IMG/VR virus record: IMGVR_UViG_3300046804_002300
Coordinates: 1 to 33,212 of that record
Source of the DNA: a virus
Direction: 5' to 3' (one strand)
DNA: 33,212 nt
Shown here: positions 13,463-21,944 of the stretch, one piece after another
Layout of the letters: each line of letters begins with the position of its first letter
Position numbering within the stretch: the stretch's first letter is position 1
The notes under the pieces: model-generated
What the model saw: the letters and a program-made list of their open reading frames with translations, nothing else
What the model was told of the DNA's origin: nothing
Databases searched by the model: none
Position numbers and translations under genes: made by a program

Positions 13463-13665
13463 TATCGTTTCAAAGCCTCTTTCACAAAGTCAGTCAAGAG
13501 GTCAACCTTATCCTCAAGAGCTGTCACTTTGTCTTTGAGCGAACTTCCGCCATTAGGTTTGAGTTCTGTCAGGTAATGTTTGACGAGCCATTTGACTCCC
13601 AAAGCAACCGATCCAATAATTGAAAAAAGAGCAACGGCAAAGGAAGCCCAATCAATAAGGCTCAT
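13462..13665 (-). CDS. Membrane/coiled-coil holin-like protein
   Basis: 67 aa. One transmembrane helix at residues 7-29 (FAVALFSIIGSVALGVKWLV) and a predicted coiled coil at 43-65 (LKDKVTALEDKVDLLTDFVK). This organisation, membrane anchor first and heptad repeat after, is the mirror image of XhlA-type holin partners. It precedes the CHAP endolysin with an overlapping stop/start and could be a second holin or antiholin paired with the holin-like gene at 12756-12953. Confidence 0.65.
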   Translation of the reverse strand: MSLIDWASFAVALFSIIGSVALGVKWLVKHYLTELKPNGGSSLKDKVTALEDKVDLLTDFVKEALKR

Positions 13666-13916
13666 TTGTTAATCACCAAGACATTCATTGTATGAGTGCT
13701 TGAAGCAACTATTCCCCAGATGCCGGTTTCGTGATTATCGATGACGAGTTTGTCGCCATTATCCATTCGGTATCCGGTTGATGTCGTCACATCAGAATTG
13801 CCAATCCAAATCTGACCTGATGAGCTATGAAGAACGACCTGCTCTGCGGTACTGGTGGCATCGACGAGAGCTGTTGGCGTTGTTCCGACAGTTACTTGAC
13901 GAGTTGAAATGCCCAT
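13662..13916 (-). CDS. Small beta-rich virion-associated protein
   Basis: 84 aa, beta-rich, Thr/Val/Ser-rich (TVGTTPTALVDATSTAEQVV, GQIWIGNSDV, DNGDKLVI). Such compact proteins recur at the tail-fibre/lysis junction in phages and are usually annotated as structural or hypothetical. No specific domain recognised. It lies between the fibre genes and the lysis cassette and overlaps the membrane/coiled-coil gene start. Confidence 0.55.
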   Translation of the reverse strand: MGISTRQVTVGTTPTALVDATSTAEQVVLHSSSGQIWIGNSDVTTSTGYRMDNGDKLVIDNHETGIWGIVASSTHTMNVLVINK

Positions 13917-13949
13917 TGATGACTCCTTACAAATGACCCCGTTTACTCC

Positions 13950-14174
13950 TTACTTAGAAAGGGCTGCAATCTCTTCTGCGGTCAAACCAAGTGCTGCAAG
14001 TTTCGCCTGAGCCGAAGCCTTAGCAGCATCAGCAGCAGCCTTGGCAGCATCTTCTGCGGCTTTAGCCTCTGCGTATGCAGCAGCATCTGCTTCTGCCTGA
14101 GCAATCTCTTCGGCGGTAAGTTCTACCTCTTCTGAGATTCCCGTACTGCAATCAACGACGAGTTTGGTTGGCAT
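13950..14174 (-). CDS. Ala/Glu-rich coiled-coil protein
   Basis: About 74 aa from the ATG at 14174, which lies seven bases beyond AGGA; an ATG at 14180 is in frame. After a short beta segment (PTKLVVDC) it becomes a long Ala-rich helix (residues 20-65) with Ala/Glu/Lys heptads and ends LGLTAEEIAALSK. The motif LTAEEIAQ recurs near its end as LTAEEIAA, an internal duplication. It is positioned right after the three fibre-tip-like genes and may be a fibre chaperone, but no family is certain. Confidence 0.55.
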   Translation of the reverse strand: MPTKLVVDCSTGISEEVELTAEEIAQAEADAAAYAEAKAAEDAAKAAADAAKASAQAKLAALGLTAEEIAALSK

Positions 14175-14188
14175 TATCATTTCCTTTC

Positions 14189-14707
14189 CTATGAGTTCTT
14201 GATTCCATAAAGGGTTGCGGTTGAGTATTGGGAAAAGTTACCCGCAGTATTTGGTGTAAGTCCAATGCTTGTTATAGCCGAAGTATTGCTCCATAAACCA
14301 GCAGTCAAACCAGCCAAAGCCTGTGTTGCATTGTTTTCAGTTACTTGGTCAATGCTCACAGATTTATAGTTTGAACTTGTATAATTTGGAATGTAAATCG
14401 AAGCGCTACCAAAAGTATTAGCAGTAGCAACGCCATTGTTTACGCTTCTAATAACAATTCCAGTATCACTTTCGCTAATGCTGGTTGCACTTGACCCATC
14501 TCCATAAAGCAATTTATCTGTGTAACTTGTAGTGGAACTGTTGAATCTTATGCGTAAATCAGACCAACTAGGAGCGCCACCTGGTTGGCGGGTACTAATA
14601 ACCAACAACAAATCCGTATAAGTCGCAGGAATACTTGTAAAGTCAATACTGCTCGCCCCACCTGACCCTACTGTTGTGGTGGCGATAGCCTTGTAAGTGA
14701 TAGCCAT
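14189..14707 (-). CDS. Fibre-tip-like paralogue C
   Basis: 172 aa, beta-rich and Ser/Thr/Gly-rich, ending with LYGIKNS. The opening MAITYKAIATTTVGSGGASS resembles the start of the neighbouring gene (ATTTLSSAQSS), and both share SIPATYTDLLLVI-like segments and a late SAITSIGLTPN/TLYGIK segment. This is the third member of a tandem set. Such proteins cap tail fibres or decorate baseplates and determine host recognition in many environmental phages. The genes are separated by 2-14 bases and share the same order, so they are probably all late virion proteins. Confidence 0.65.
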   Translation of the reverse strand: MAITYKAIATTTVGSGGASSIDFTSIPATYTDLLLVISTRQPGGAPSWSDLRIRFNSSTTSYTDKLLYGDGSSATSISESDTGIVIRSVNNGVATANTFGSASIYIPNYTSSNYKSVSIDQVTENNATQALAGLTAGLWSNTSAITSIGLTPNTAGNFSQYSTATLYGIKNS

Positions 14708-14720
14708 AAGTTATCCTTCC

Positions 14721-15233
14721 CTAAAAACTCTTGATGCCGTAGAGGGTGAATTGACTACCCGATGAAAATGTGTCGTTATCACAAGTAATGGTTATTGAGT
14801 TGATTGCTGAAGTAGAACGCCATAAACCAACCGTTGCATCGGTGCCAGTAGTTCCAGCGAATGAAGTTCCCGTTGCTCGCCCTGCTCTAACCAATCCTGT
14901 CTTATAGGTAGTGGTATTTGAATAATTCATTATTTGAACGATTCTTTGGCCGGGTGTAGGCGCAGGAGTACCTTGATAATCAATGTTGAAGTTTGTTCTA
15001 TTAGCCCATCTACTGCTGATAGCAGAACTTCCAGTTCCAGAGACTACCGTTGTTGAATAGTTTGACCCAGTATCTCCGTTATATTGCATATAAACATAAT
15101 TTGCATTGGCTCCTGCAATAACATAAATCACCAAAACCAAATCCGTATAACTGCCGCTAATGCTAGAGAATGTGACGCTGGATTGTGCGCTACTTAAAGT
15201 CGTCGTCGCTAGTGAATCGTAAGTTGCTGGCAT
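14721..15233 (-). CDS. Fibre-tip-like paralogue B
   Basis: 170 aa, ending TLYGIKSF, in the same family as its two neighbours: YDSLATTTLSSAQSSVTFSS at the start, SYTDLVLVIYV, and SAINSITITCDN near the end. The shared C-terminal L(Y)GIK hallmark probably reflects a fold-forming strand. The middle portion has diverged from the neighbours, as expected for proteins under selection by host receptors. Confidence reflects family resemblance and gene position rather than any known function. Confidence 0.65.
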   Translation of the reverse strand: MPATYDSLATTTLSSAQSSVTFSSISGSYTDLVLVIYVIAGANANYVYMQYNGDTGSNYSTTVVSGTGSSAISSRWANRTNFNIDYQGTPAPTPGQRIVQIMNYSNTTTYKTGLVRAGRATGTSFAGTTGTDATVGLWRSTSAINSITITCDNDTFSSGSQFTLYGIKSF

Positions 15234-15235
15234 AT

Positions 15236-15841
15236 TTAGGCTCCCTTAATTCCGTAAAGGGCGAAGGAACTGTATTGTCTGATAGTTCTTGAACTTTCCA
15301 TAGTTATCTTAATGGAAGTAATTGCAGAAGTTGATACCCAAAGTGCTGATTCAAACCACATTCTGCTTAAAGTATCTCCGCTGTTTTGGTCATTACCATC
15401 TAATGTTCTTACGGTTTTATTTTTATTAGTATTTGCATAATCTAAAATATCAACTACTCCAGCGTTAAAACAATTTGTATAATCATTTGTCGGCGCCGTT
15501 CCAATTACTATATTGCTTCTACCAGTATCGGCTCCAGCAGAAACAGCAGCGCCAGTTCCTAATAAGTAGTGTCGTTTATAGTTTGCAGCAGTGTCAGAAT
15601 TAAATTGCATCTGAACATTCATAATGTCAGCAGAACCACCGCTGGAAGATTGTGCAATATATCTTAATTGTAGATGAGCATAAGTTCCAGGAATAGAAGT
15701 AAATTCAACATTTGATGTTCCACCACTACCAACAGTAACGGTGGCGATGGATTCGTAGGAGCCAGAATTGGCAGCAGCTAGAAATGCACCATAGCCGCGA
15801 GCTGATCCATTGCCAAAAGTCTGAACAATCGGTGACATCAT
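15236..15841 (-). CDS. Fibre-tip-like paralogue A, long form
   Basis: 201 aa. An additional N-terminal segment of about 28 residues (SPIVQTFGNGSARGYGAFLA) precedes the conserved SYESIATVTVGSGGTSNVEF core seen in its two neighbours; it ends ALYGIKGA. The extension may anchor this copy to the fibre while the others attach downstream, but this is inference. Tandem triplication of such genes is unusual and likely gives the phage several receptor-binding variants. Confidence 0.65.
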   Translation of the reverse strand: MMSPIVQTFGNGSARGYGAFLAAANSGSYESIATVTVGSGGTSNVEFTSIPGTYAHLQLRYIAQSSSGGSADIMNVQMQFNSDTAANYKRHYLLGTGAAVSAGADTGRSNIVIGTAPTNDYTNCFNAGVVDILDYANTNKNKTVRTLDGNDQNSGDTLSRMWFESALWVSTSAITSIKITMESSRTIRQYSSFALYGIKGA

Positions 15842-15853
15842 CTCCCCTTGCTT

Positions 15854-16873
15854 TTAGGCGAACTTCGTCTGAGTCTCTAAAACTGTGTAAGTTGGTGTCG
15901 CAGCAGTTTTAATAATGGTGAAGACATAAGCGTCAATGGCGCTGGCATTGCCGGCACTGATGGCCGCAGGCACCTTTGGGGTGACGGCGTTTCCATCAAT
16001 TTGAATGGTGCTTGGATAATAAGCAGTCGTTCCATTCGTGTTCAGCCAGACAAGCGTGATGGCATCGCCGACCGCCAAGGCTGAAGCTAGGGATGTTCCA
16101 CTTGAATATCTAAAGTTCAAAGTGTGATTAGCGGTGGCATTGGATGTGTAATACCAAACCGAAGCTGTTGAGACATCAAAATTGATAGTTCCTGTTGCAG
16201 CAGAGGCAACGACATTGACATCTTCTTCAAAGCCACGAATGATTGCATCAGAAACAATGGGGCCACTAATTGTCGGCGTTGTTCCAAATACAAGAGAACC
16301 TGAACCTGTTTCATCAGTAATTGCTGAAGCAAGATTTGCGCTTGATGGAGTGCCGAGAAAAGTGGCAATACCTGTTCCAAATGAGCTAATTCCAGTTCCA
16401 CCATTAGCAACTGAAACTGGAGTTGAAAGTGATAGCGTCACTGTGCCGCTCGTGCCACCGCCTGAAAGACCTGTGCCTGCGGTAACGCCTTCGATATCCC
16501 CTGAAGCTGGCGTTGCAAATTGGAAGAAGATTGCTGCGCTTGCACTTGTGAAGCGAAGAACGCCACCTTGATTTTGACTTAAGGCAAGTGAGCCTGATGT
16601 TGTGACCGTTGCCGTTCCTGCGGTAATGGTGCAAACACCCGCGCCAAGATTGATGATGGTGACAGTATCACCTGCGGCGAATAACCCAGTGTTGACCGTG
16701 ATTGTCGTTGCACTGCCATTGCTCATTGAAATAGCGGTGCCTGCATCGGCAGCGGTGAGGACATAGGAAGCAACTTTCGCGCTTGCATCGCCACCCAACA
16801 TCGCGGTCTGTTGCAGCGAAGTCATTTGCGCTGCGGTAAGAACTTGACCAGAGGTGAAGGTCTGTTTTGCCAT
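15854..16873 (-). CDS. Tail fibre protein
   Basis: 339 aa, very Ala/Gly/Ser/Thr-rich. Contains VTAGTGLSGGGTSGTVTLSL, VANGGTG and SLVFGTTPTISGP, segments that recur in tail fibre and receptor-binding proteins of diverse phages. N-terminal residues 1-25 (FTSGQVLTAAQMTSLQQ) resemble a baseplate-attachment start. It lies between the distal tail protein and the three fibre-tip paralogues, as expected for a side or central fibre. Receptor is not predictable. Confidence 0.8.
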   Translation of the reverse strand: MAKQTFTSGQVLTAAQMTSLQQTAMLGGDASAKVASYVLTAADAGTAISMSNGSATTITVNTGLFAAGDTVTIINLGAGVCTITAGTATVTTSGSLALSQNQGGVLRFTSASAAIFFQFATPASGDIEGVTAGTGLSGGGTSGTVTLSLSTPVSVANGGTGISSFGTGIATFLGTPSSANLASAITDETGSGSLVFGTTPTISGPIVSDAIIRGFEEDVNVVASAATGTINFDVSTASVWYYTSNATANHTLNFRYSSGTSLASALAVGDAITLVWLNTNGTTAYYPSTIQIDGNAVTPKVPAAISAGNASAIDAYVFTIIKTAATPTYTVLETQTKFA

Positions 16874-16882
16874 CGTTTCTCC

Positions 16883-18148
16883 TTAGTAGCTCAGAACGCC
16901 TTGACTTCCATCAAGAACGCCCTGTGTCGTCGAATCTAGGATGAATGCTTGAATTATAGGTTCAGCGGTGAGGAACCTTGTTGTCCAAGTATTCGGGGTA
17001 ATGTCATGAGTGATGCCTTGAACGAAAAGTTCCAAAGTCACACTTGAGGATGCCTGCGCCGTCTTGGTGACATTGATGAGGGTGAAAAGGTCAGAATCAA
17101 GACCAGCAACAATGCGGTCGCTTGCGTTTTCATCCATCAAATTCAACCCAATAGAATCAATGCGGAAAAGGGCATTTTCGCGGGCATGGAGAAGCATATT
17201 TGCTTGATTCAATGCCTCGCTGTCGGTCTGCATCAAGAGATCAGAACGCGCTCCTGAATGGATAAAATAAGTCTCGATTGAACTTGTGGATTGAACCTCT
17301 TGAGCTGTACCACCCAAACGAGTGACTGTGATGTCGTTATAGATTTGAGTATCGTCATAGGCAAAATCAATGGATTGATAGGTGATATCAGAGCCATTGT
17401 CATTGAACAATAATGGAGTTTGGTCAGCTTTTAAGGATACGGTTTCTCTTGAAAGAAAGACTGCACTTCCTTCAGGGTCAACAAAGAATCCGCCTAATTC
17501 AGTCTGTTCAATAGTCTGAAGAGCTGCAAGTAGGGTGCGAGCGGTGCCAGGATCGGCTTGGACAGTCGAACTTCCGGTGTCAATGCTTTGTTGGCTTGGT
17601 GGGTAACTAGCCAAGTCAAGCAAGTTAGTAATGCGCGCCCCCGTAGTTTGACCGGCGCTTGTTCCCGCTACGGTCGTTATGTTGACATTCTGAAAAAGAC
17701 GAAAGGCATCAACGCACTGCAAAGTTACGCTTGAAACCTCATCAAGTCCAAGTTTGAATGAGTTGTCGTAACTTGTAATGTACCCTGAAAAAAGATAATA
17801 ACGATTTGTTCCACTGCCGCTGTCATAATCAGCCCAGATACGAATCTTGCGGAGAGGTAAGAGCTTGCCATAATAGGGCGAAGCAGTATTTTGAGGATTC
17901 CAGTCGCCATTGGCATCTTCAAGAATGACACTTGCGGTGCCTGCCTCGAAATTATTGAGGATGCGATTTCGACCTCGCCTTGTGCTGACGCGAAGGGCGA
18001 TATCAGAGACATCGACGACATCTGCCGGCGCATCGGCAAGGATGGCGCTATTGAGCAAAGTCGTCGGGTCATCAAGGATGAGCGGGTTTCCGAATGACGG
18101 CCCATTGGCAAAGTCAATGCTGACTCCCAGATGCGGTGTTCCGGTCAT
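16883..18148 (-). CDS. Minor tail protein (distal tail/hub-like)
   Basis: 421 aa, beta-rich. The pattern STRRGRNRILNNFEAGTASV, then DWNPQNTASPYYGKLLPLRK and FSGYITSYDN occurs in actinophage minor tail proteins encoded directly after the tape measure, which probably form the distal tail or baseplate hub. Its start overlaps the stop of the tape-measure gene by one base. The C-terminal part contains regions with alternating beta strands but no recognised enzyme motif. Confidence 0.72.
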   Translation of the reverse strand: MTGTPHLGVSIDFANGPSFGNPLILDDPTTLLNSAILADAPADVVDVSDIALRVSTRRGRNRILNNFEAGTASVILEDANGDWNPQNTASPYYGKLLPLRKIRIWADYDSGSGTNRYYLFSGYITSYDNSFKLGLDEVSSVTLQCVDAFRLFQNVNITTVAGTSAGQTTGARITNLLDLASYPPSQQSIDTGSSTVQADPGTARTLLAALQTIEQTELGGFFVDPEGSAVFLSRETVSLKADQTPLLFNDNGSDITYQSIDFAYDDTQIYNDITVTRLGGTAQEVQSTSSIETYFIHSGARSDLLMQTDSEALNQANMLLHARENALFRIDSIGLNLMDENASDRIVAGLDSDLFTLINVTKTAQASSSVTLELFVQGITHDITPNTWTTRFLTAEPIIQAFILDSTTQGVLDGSQGVLSY

Positions 18149-20460
18149 CAGAGTCCACTCAAATAGAGAACAGGTTTGCCGCTAGCTTGATCCTTGAGGA
18201 GCCTTGAGCGAATAGTCTCGGCAAGGTCATTTTCGCTTTGCACGCTTCCTTGAACTGTCACATTGACGGTCATTCCTTGATTATCAACAGAGCGGAATGC
18301 TGAAGGATCAAAGGTCGATTGGAATGCGCCTCGTTCACGATTGATTTCCAAAGGAGCTGCCGGAGTAATCGGTGTTGGAACAGTTGCTTTGATGGTGTCG
18401 TTTAATTCGTCAATTTTCTCTTTGAGACGAATTCCGACGGCAGTAAATGAACCGGCATCAAGACGCTCTTTAGTTAATTTAGCAATAGTGCCAAGCATCT
18501 CTGCTCCTCCTTTACCACCCCCAGGAAGAACAGGAAGTGGAACGGGAACTGGAGTCGGACGACCATCAGGTAACGGTTGTGGTTTCTTGAGAGCATCAAG
18601 ATATGTATTTAATGCATCAAGAGCATCTTTCCACGATTTTGCTGCTGCATCTCCTGGTTGTGCATAAGTTGGAGAGAGAACAGTTTGAAGCGCGCTGCCA
18701 GTAGTGATTTGCTTAGCATAATCAACGACTGCCTGACGGGTCATACCCCATTTGCCCATCAACTTTTCTATCTCGCTGTCATCAAGTTTTTCATCCTTGA
18801 GTGCGCGAGTGAAGTCAACATATTTTTGCGCTTGTTCCTTGGTCAATCCCCATTTCATTAAGAGATTGACTACGCCACTGTCATCGACCGCAGTGGTATT
18901 GGCAGCATAAATGCGAGCAATGTATTCGAGAACTTGACCCTTGGTGACATTCCACTTTTGAGCAAGAAGGCTGACTTCCTCATCACTAATCTTAGTGTCA
19001 GATAAAACAATAAGAAGGTCTGCATATCTTTGAGCAGCCTGATTGAGACGCATCTGAGCTTCAAAGTTTTGAATAAGCAATTCAACGCGACGAGCCTCTT
19101 CAAGACTTGCTTGTTTCAACAGATTCAAACGAGCTGCTTCCAACTGAATAGGATCAGTTTCGGTTGTCGGTTTGATCCCTAACTTAAGAAGTGCGGCAAG
19201 TGCCTTCTCAAGAGCAAGTTTCTTTGCCAATGCTTCATTCTGTTTGACAGTTGTCGCTGTGACTTTCTTATTATTAGTCGAAAGTTTATCAAGATTAGCA
19301 GTGTAATCTGCTGCTGTAACACCGACTTCTTTGAATCCAAGATCAAGATTTGTGTCTTCTGCGTCATCATCTAAAGCATTCATTGCAAGATTGACACCGA
19401 TAAGAGCGGCAGCAAATGCGGCTGCACCGGCTAATGCTGAAGCACCGCCTGTTGCCAGCGCAGTTGCGGCAGCAGCGCGCAAAGCATTTGCACGCAATAA
19501 TTTCATAATGACAATGATTGTTTTGATTGCGTTATAGAGTGCAGTTGCCGCCGCTGCTACCTTAGCGCCCGCAAATGCTGCAATCAGAATTGCTCCGAGT
19601 TGCTTGAAAACTTTTGTATTGTTCATTACAAAAGAAAAAACATCGTAGAGAACTTGGAAGAAACCTACGACATAACCAATCGCTTTTTCAAAGACGGCGC
19701 TAAGTTCTTCTCCGTGAATAGAAATCCATTGTTGAATGGCAGGAATGACGGTTTCTGTCAAAAATGTTGCAAATCGCTCAAGGAGCGGAAGAAGAAGATA
19801 ACCAACCTGCTCAAGAACATTGCCAAAGGCAATCTTCAGACCTTCTAATTTTCCTGCAAATGTATTGGCATTCTTTGCTGCTGCGCCGCCGTATGCATCT
19901 GCTAATTGTTTTGTGACCGCAGCAAGATCACCAGTCTTGATTGCATTCTTATCAAGTTGCGGAAAGAGTTTGCTTAATGCGGCGAAATTACCATTGGCGG
20001 CCTTTGCCAAGGCAGATGTTATGGTTTCAAGAGAAACGCCACTTCCGGCGCTAACATCAAGGGCAAGACCAAGGAGTGTTTGAGCGCTGGTCAAATCTCC
20101 GGTTGCGGTCGTCAAGGTCGATAGGGCCGGCCTTAATTGGTCATCGGCAATCGCAAATTGTTTCTCAAGGGCGCTGATATAGCTTTCAGCCGAGGCAATC
20201 GCGGCATCATTGGCACCGATGGTATTGCGAAGAGCATTGGCAAGAAGAGCTTGGCTCTTCTGGTCTTCCATTGCTGCATTAACAGCATCCTTGCCAATTT
20301 TAAGAGCGAGAGCCGCCGCTGCCGCCGTCGCCACCGCGAAGGATTTTGCAATCTTCTTGCCTGCTGCGGCAAAACTGTTTTCTAGCTTGTTGATATCTTT
20401 GAGAGCTTGTTTGGAACCCTTGTCATTATAGACGGTGATAATGCGCTCAAAAATTGCCAC
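18148..20460 (-). CDS. Tape measure protein
   Basis: 770 aa. N-terminal tape-measure features: AIFERIITVYNDKGSKQALK, an Ala-rich helical stretch, and a duplicated TLTTATG...TLLGLALDVS segment characteristic of phage-tail TP901-type proteins. Hydrophobic segments at about 250-380 (including AAFAGAKVAAAATALYNAI and FAAALIGVNLAMNAL) may insert in the membrane during infection. Residues about 487-585 contain three related Trp-containing repeats. Tape length correlates with tail length, so at the usual 0.15 nm per residue the tail would be about 115 nm. A Pro-rich linker follows the repeats. Confidence 0.88.
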   Translation of the reverse strand: MAIFERIITVYNDKGSKQALKDINKLENSFAAAGKKIAKSFAVATAAAAALALKIGKDAVNAAMEDQKSQALLANALRNTIGANDAAIASAESYISALEKQFAIADDQLRPALSTLTTATGDLTSAQTLLGLALDVSAGSGVSLETITSALAKAANGNFAALSKLFPQLDKNAIKTGDLAAVTKQLADAYGGAAAKNANTFAGKLEGLKIAFGNVLEQVGYLLLPLLERFATFLTETVIPAIQQWISIHGEELSAVFEKAIGYVVGFFQVLYDVFSFVMNNTKVFKQLGAILIAAFAGAKVAAAATALYNAIKTIIVIMKLLRANALRAAAATALATGGASALAGAAAFAAALIGVNLAMNALDDDAEDTNLDLGFKEVGVTAADYTANLDKLSTNNKKVTATTVKQNEALAKKLALEKALAALLKLGIKPTTETDPIQLEAARLNLLKQASLEEARRVELLIQNFEAQMRLNQAAQRYADLLIVLSDTKISDEEVSLLAQKWNVTKGQVLEYIARIYAANTTAVDDSGVVNLLMKWGLTKEQAQKYVDFTRALKDEKLDDSEIEKLMGKWGMTRQAVVDYAKQITTGSALQTVLSPTYAQPGDAAAKSWKDALDALNTYLDALKKPQPLPDGRPTPVPVPLPVLPGGGKGGAEMLGTIAKLTKERLDAGSFTAVGIRLKEKIDELNDTIKATVPTPITPAAPLEINRERGAFQSTFDPSAFRSVDNQGMTVNVTVQGSVQSENDLAETIRSRLLKDQASGKPVLYLSGL

Positions 20461-20462
20461 AG

Positions 20463-21110
20463 TTATCCCTCTCTATTTTTCAACTGAGTATCCATACGCT
20501 CTTGCGCTTTTTTCTCAGCATCTTTGACTGCTTCTAAAATAGCACGCTGAGCAGTCTTCTTGTTGTCATCGACGGCGCGAATAAGAGCGCGACCTTTATC
20601 ATTACCCTGCAATTTTGATGGCGGAAGAATGCCATAGTATTTTTCGACTGCTTTAATAAAATCTTGAGATGCAGTTGGGTTTGTCGAACGAGAAGCGCGA
20701 GTTCTTGCTCGACTTGCCTTTGATCCTCGACCAGCCGTTTCAAAGATTGCTCCGGCTTTATCGCGTTGAATCACGCCATAAGCATTTTTGAATCCAGTTG
20801 AGGATTTCTGAGATGTTGGAGTTACGCTCTTGATTCCCTGTTTAGCAGAAGAGGCATCATATCTGACAAATGAACCTCTCCCCTGACCTGCTTGCAAAGG
20901 GCCAATAAGACTTGCGTTTTTGTTCTCTCTTGCCCATCCCGAAGGATGGATGTCAAAAGGAACAAATGAACGAGCATCATTGACGACCTTACTCAGAACT
21001 TTTCTGACCTGTCTATCTAACTGCTTCTTCAAGTCAGGCGCGAAGCGTTCAAGAGCGCTAATTGTTTCTGTTAGACCACTGATTGCAATACGATAATGAG
21101 GTGAATCCAT
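20463..21110 (-). CDS. HK97-gp10-like tail-associated protein
   Basis: 215 aa, basic. The start ISGLTETISALERFAPDLKKQ, followed by RKVLSKVVNDARSFVP, matches the pattern of the HK97 gp10-like family (leading helix with Ala/Leu and RFVP-type end). The C-terminal half is rich in Lys, Arg and Ser. Family members usually sit before the tail tube as tail completion proteins. Here it is between the tail chaperones and the tape measure, an atypical place, so it may have been relocated or may act as a minor tail component. Confidence 0.5.
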   Translation of the reverse strand: MDSPHYRIAISGLTETISALERFAPDLKKQLDRQVRKVLSKVVNDARSFVPFDIHPSGWARENKNASLIGPLQAGQGRGSFVRYDASSAKQGIKSVTPTSQKSSTGFKNAYGVIQRDKAGAIFETAGRGSKASRARTRASRSTNPTASQDFIKAVEKYYGILPPSKLQGNDKGRALIRAVDDNKKTAQRAILEAVKDAEKKAQERMDTQLKNREG

Positions 21111-21358
21111 TATTTGCTCCGCGCCTTTGATCGTTCTTTGATGTAAGCGAACATCGCATCCAAGATACCGTTAGGGGCATCAATAAGAGCGATTGGAGAT
21201 ATTCCCGTCTCCACCGAAAGAGCTGCTATTGAATAAATCAGGCTGTCTCGGTGGATTCGGAAGAAGGGTCTGTTACCAGCGAAACCTCTTGAAGAGTATC
21301 CAAGAAGTCGGAGCCAAAAGGTTTGACAACGCGACCATTGTGCTTCATTGCCGACCAA
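21110..21358 (-). CDS. Tail assembly chaperone T frame (GT product by -1 frameshift)
   Basis: This frame continues past the G stop and encodes RIHRDSLIYSIAALSVETGI, IALIDAPNGILDAMFAYIKE and a basic tail. It has no plausible start of its own and reads in the -1 frame relative to G, the classical relation of siphophage G and T chaperones. A GT fusion from 21516 to 21110 would be about 135 aa. No canonical XXXYYYZ heptamer is present in the shared stretch. CTTTTGG at 21314-21320 (minus strand) permits a simple one-tRNA slip on TTT and is the best candidate. The products bind the tape measure during assembly. Confidence 0.65.
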   Translation of the reverse strand: MVGNEAQWSRCQTFWLRLLGYSSRGFAGNRPFFRIHRDSLIYSIAALSVETGISPIALIDAPNGILDAMFAYIKERSKARSK

Positions 21359-21516
21359 GCAAGGAAATAAATATGCTCTAATCGTTGCTCTTCGGAAATC
21401 AATTTTGCCAAACCTTTATTGTATTTCGTTTCAAACTCGACGATGATTCGAGGTCGTAGATCATAAGTAGCATCTAAACCATCTGTCGTCTTTACGCGGA
21501 TTTTCAAGCCATCCAT
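21238..21516 (-). CDS. Tail assembly chaperone G
   Basis: 92 aa. Start MDGLKIRVKTTDG, then DLRPRIIVEFETKYNKGLAK and EQRLEHIYFLAWSAMKH: a common actinophage tail chaperone arrangement with a helical FLAW motif. The gene is followed by a longer -1 frame, and their combination gives the G/GT ratio required for tape-measure loading. It is the only tail gene between the tail tube and gp10-like gene that has this overlap, and its position directly before the tape measure fits. Confidence 0.75.
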   Translation of the reverse strand: MDGLKIRVKTTDGLDATYDLRPRIIVEFETKYNKGLAKLISEEQRLEHIYFLAWSAMKHNGRVVKPFGSDFLDTLQEVSLVTDPSSESTETA

Positions 21517-21536
21517 TTATTTCCCCCTTGTAGTAG

Positions 21537-21944
21537 TTAGGATGTTGCCTTTGTTATCGTTCCCGAGATTGGCCAAGTAACACTTGCAGTTGCTAATTCT
21601 CCAACGGCACCGCTCAAAGGTGTCCATTCGGAAATAAGAACCGAAAATGTATATTTTGGATTTGTGGCGCTGACTGTCGTATTGACAGGTCGAACTTCAC
21701 AAGTGATTGCCGTTCCAAGCAGCGGATAAATCGTAGATTCAACCGATCCTGAAGCGTAATCTTGATGAAATTCAAAGCTCACAGAATTATCTGCTAAGCC
21801 TGCCACTCTGCGCTTTGCTGTGTCTCCGAATGCCGTTGTCTCAACAATATCATAGGTCGTATTTAACGAAACACTAGCGATATGGTCACTCAAATCAACG
21901 GTACCGAATTTCACAAAGGCATTTGTGAGAACGAGTCGTGCCAC
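21537..21944 (-). CDS. Major tail protein, copy 2
   Basis: 135 aa. TNAFVKFGTVDLSDHIASVS, DIVETTAFGDTAKRRV, LEFHQDYASGS-like segment and TASVTWPISGTITKA are characteristic of the tail-tube protein of small siphophages. About 60 per cent of residues match the adjacent copy by eye. It begins one base after the neighbouring copy stops (stop/start overlap), so both are made from one message. Whether both copies form the tube or one is a minor component is not evident from sequence. Confidence 0.82.
   Translation of the reverse strand: MARLVLTNAFVKFGTVDLSDHIASVSLNTTYDIVETTAFGDTAKRRVAGLADNSVSFEFHQDYASGSVESTIYPLLGTAITCEVRPVNTTVSATNPKYTFSVLISEWTPLSGAVGELATASVTWPISGTITKATS

Noticed and set aside
21110-21358. 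Independent gene starting at the ATG at 21358
   Set aside because: Better explained as the T part of a frameshifted tail chaperone; no ribosome site and unusual early residues.
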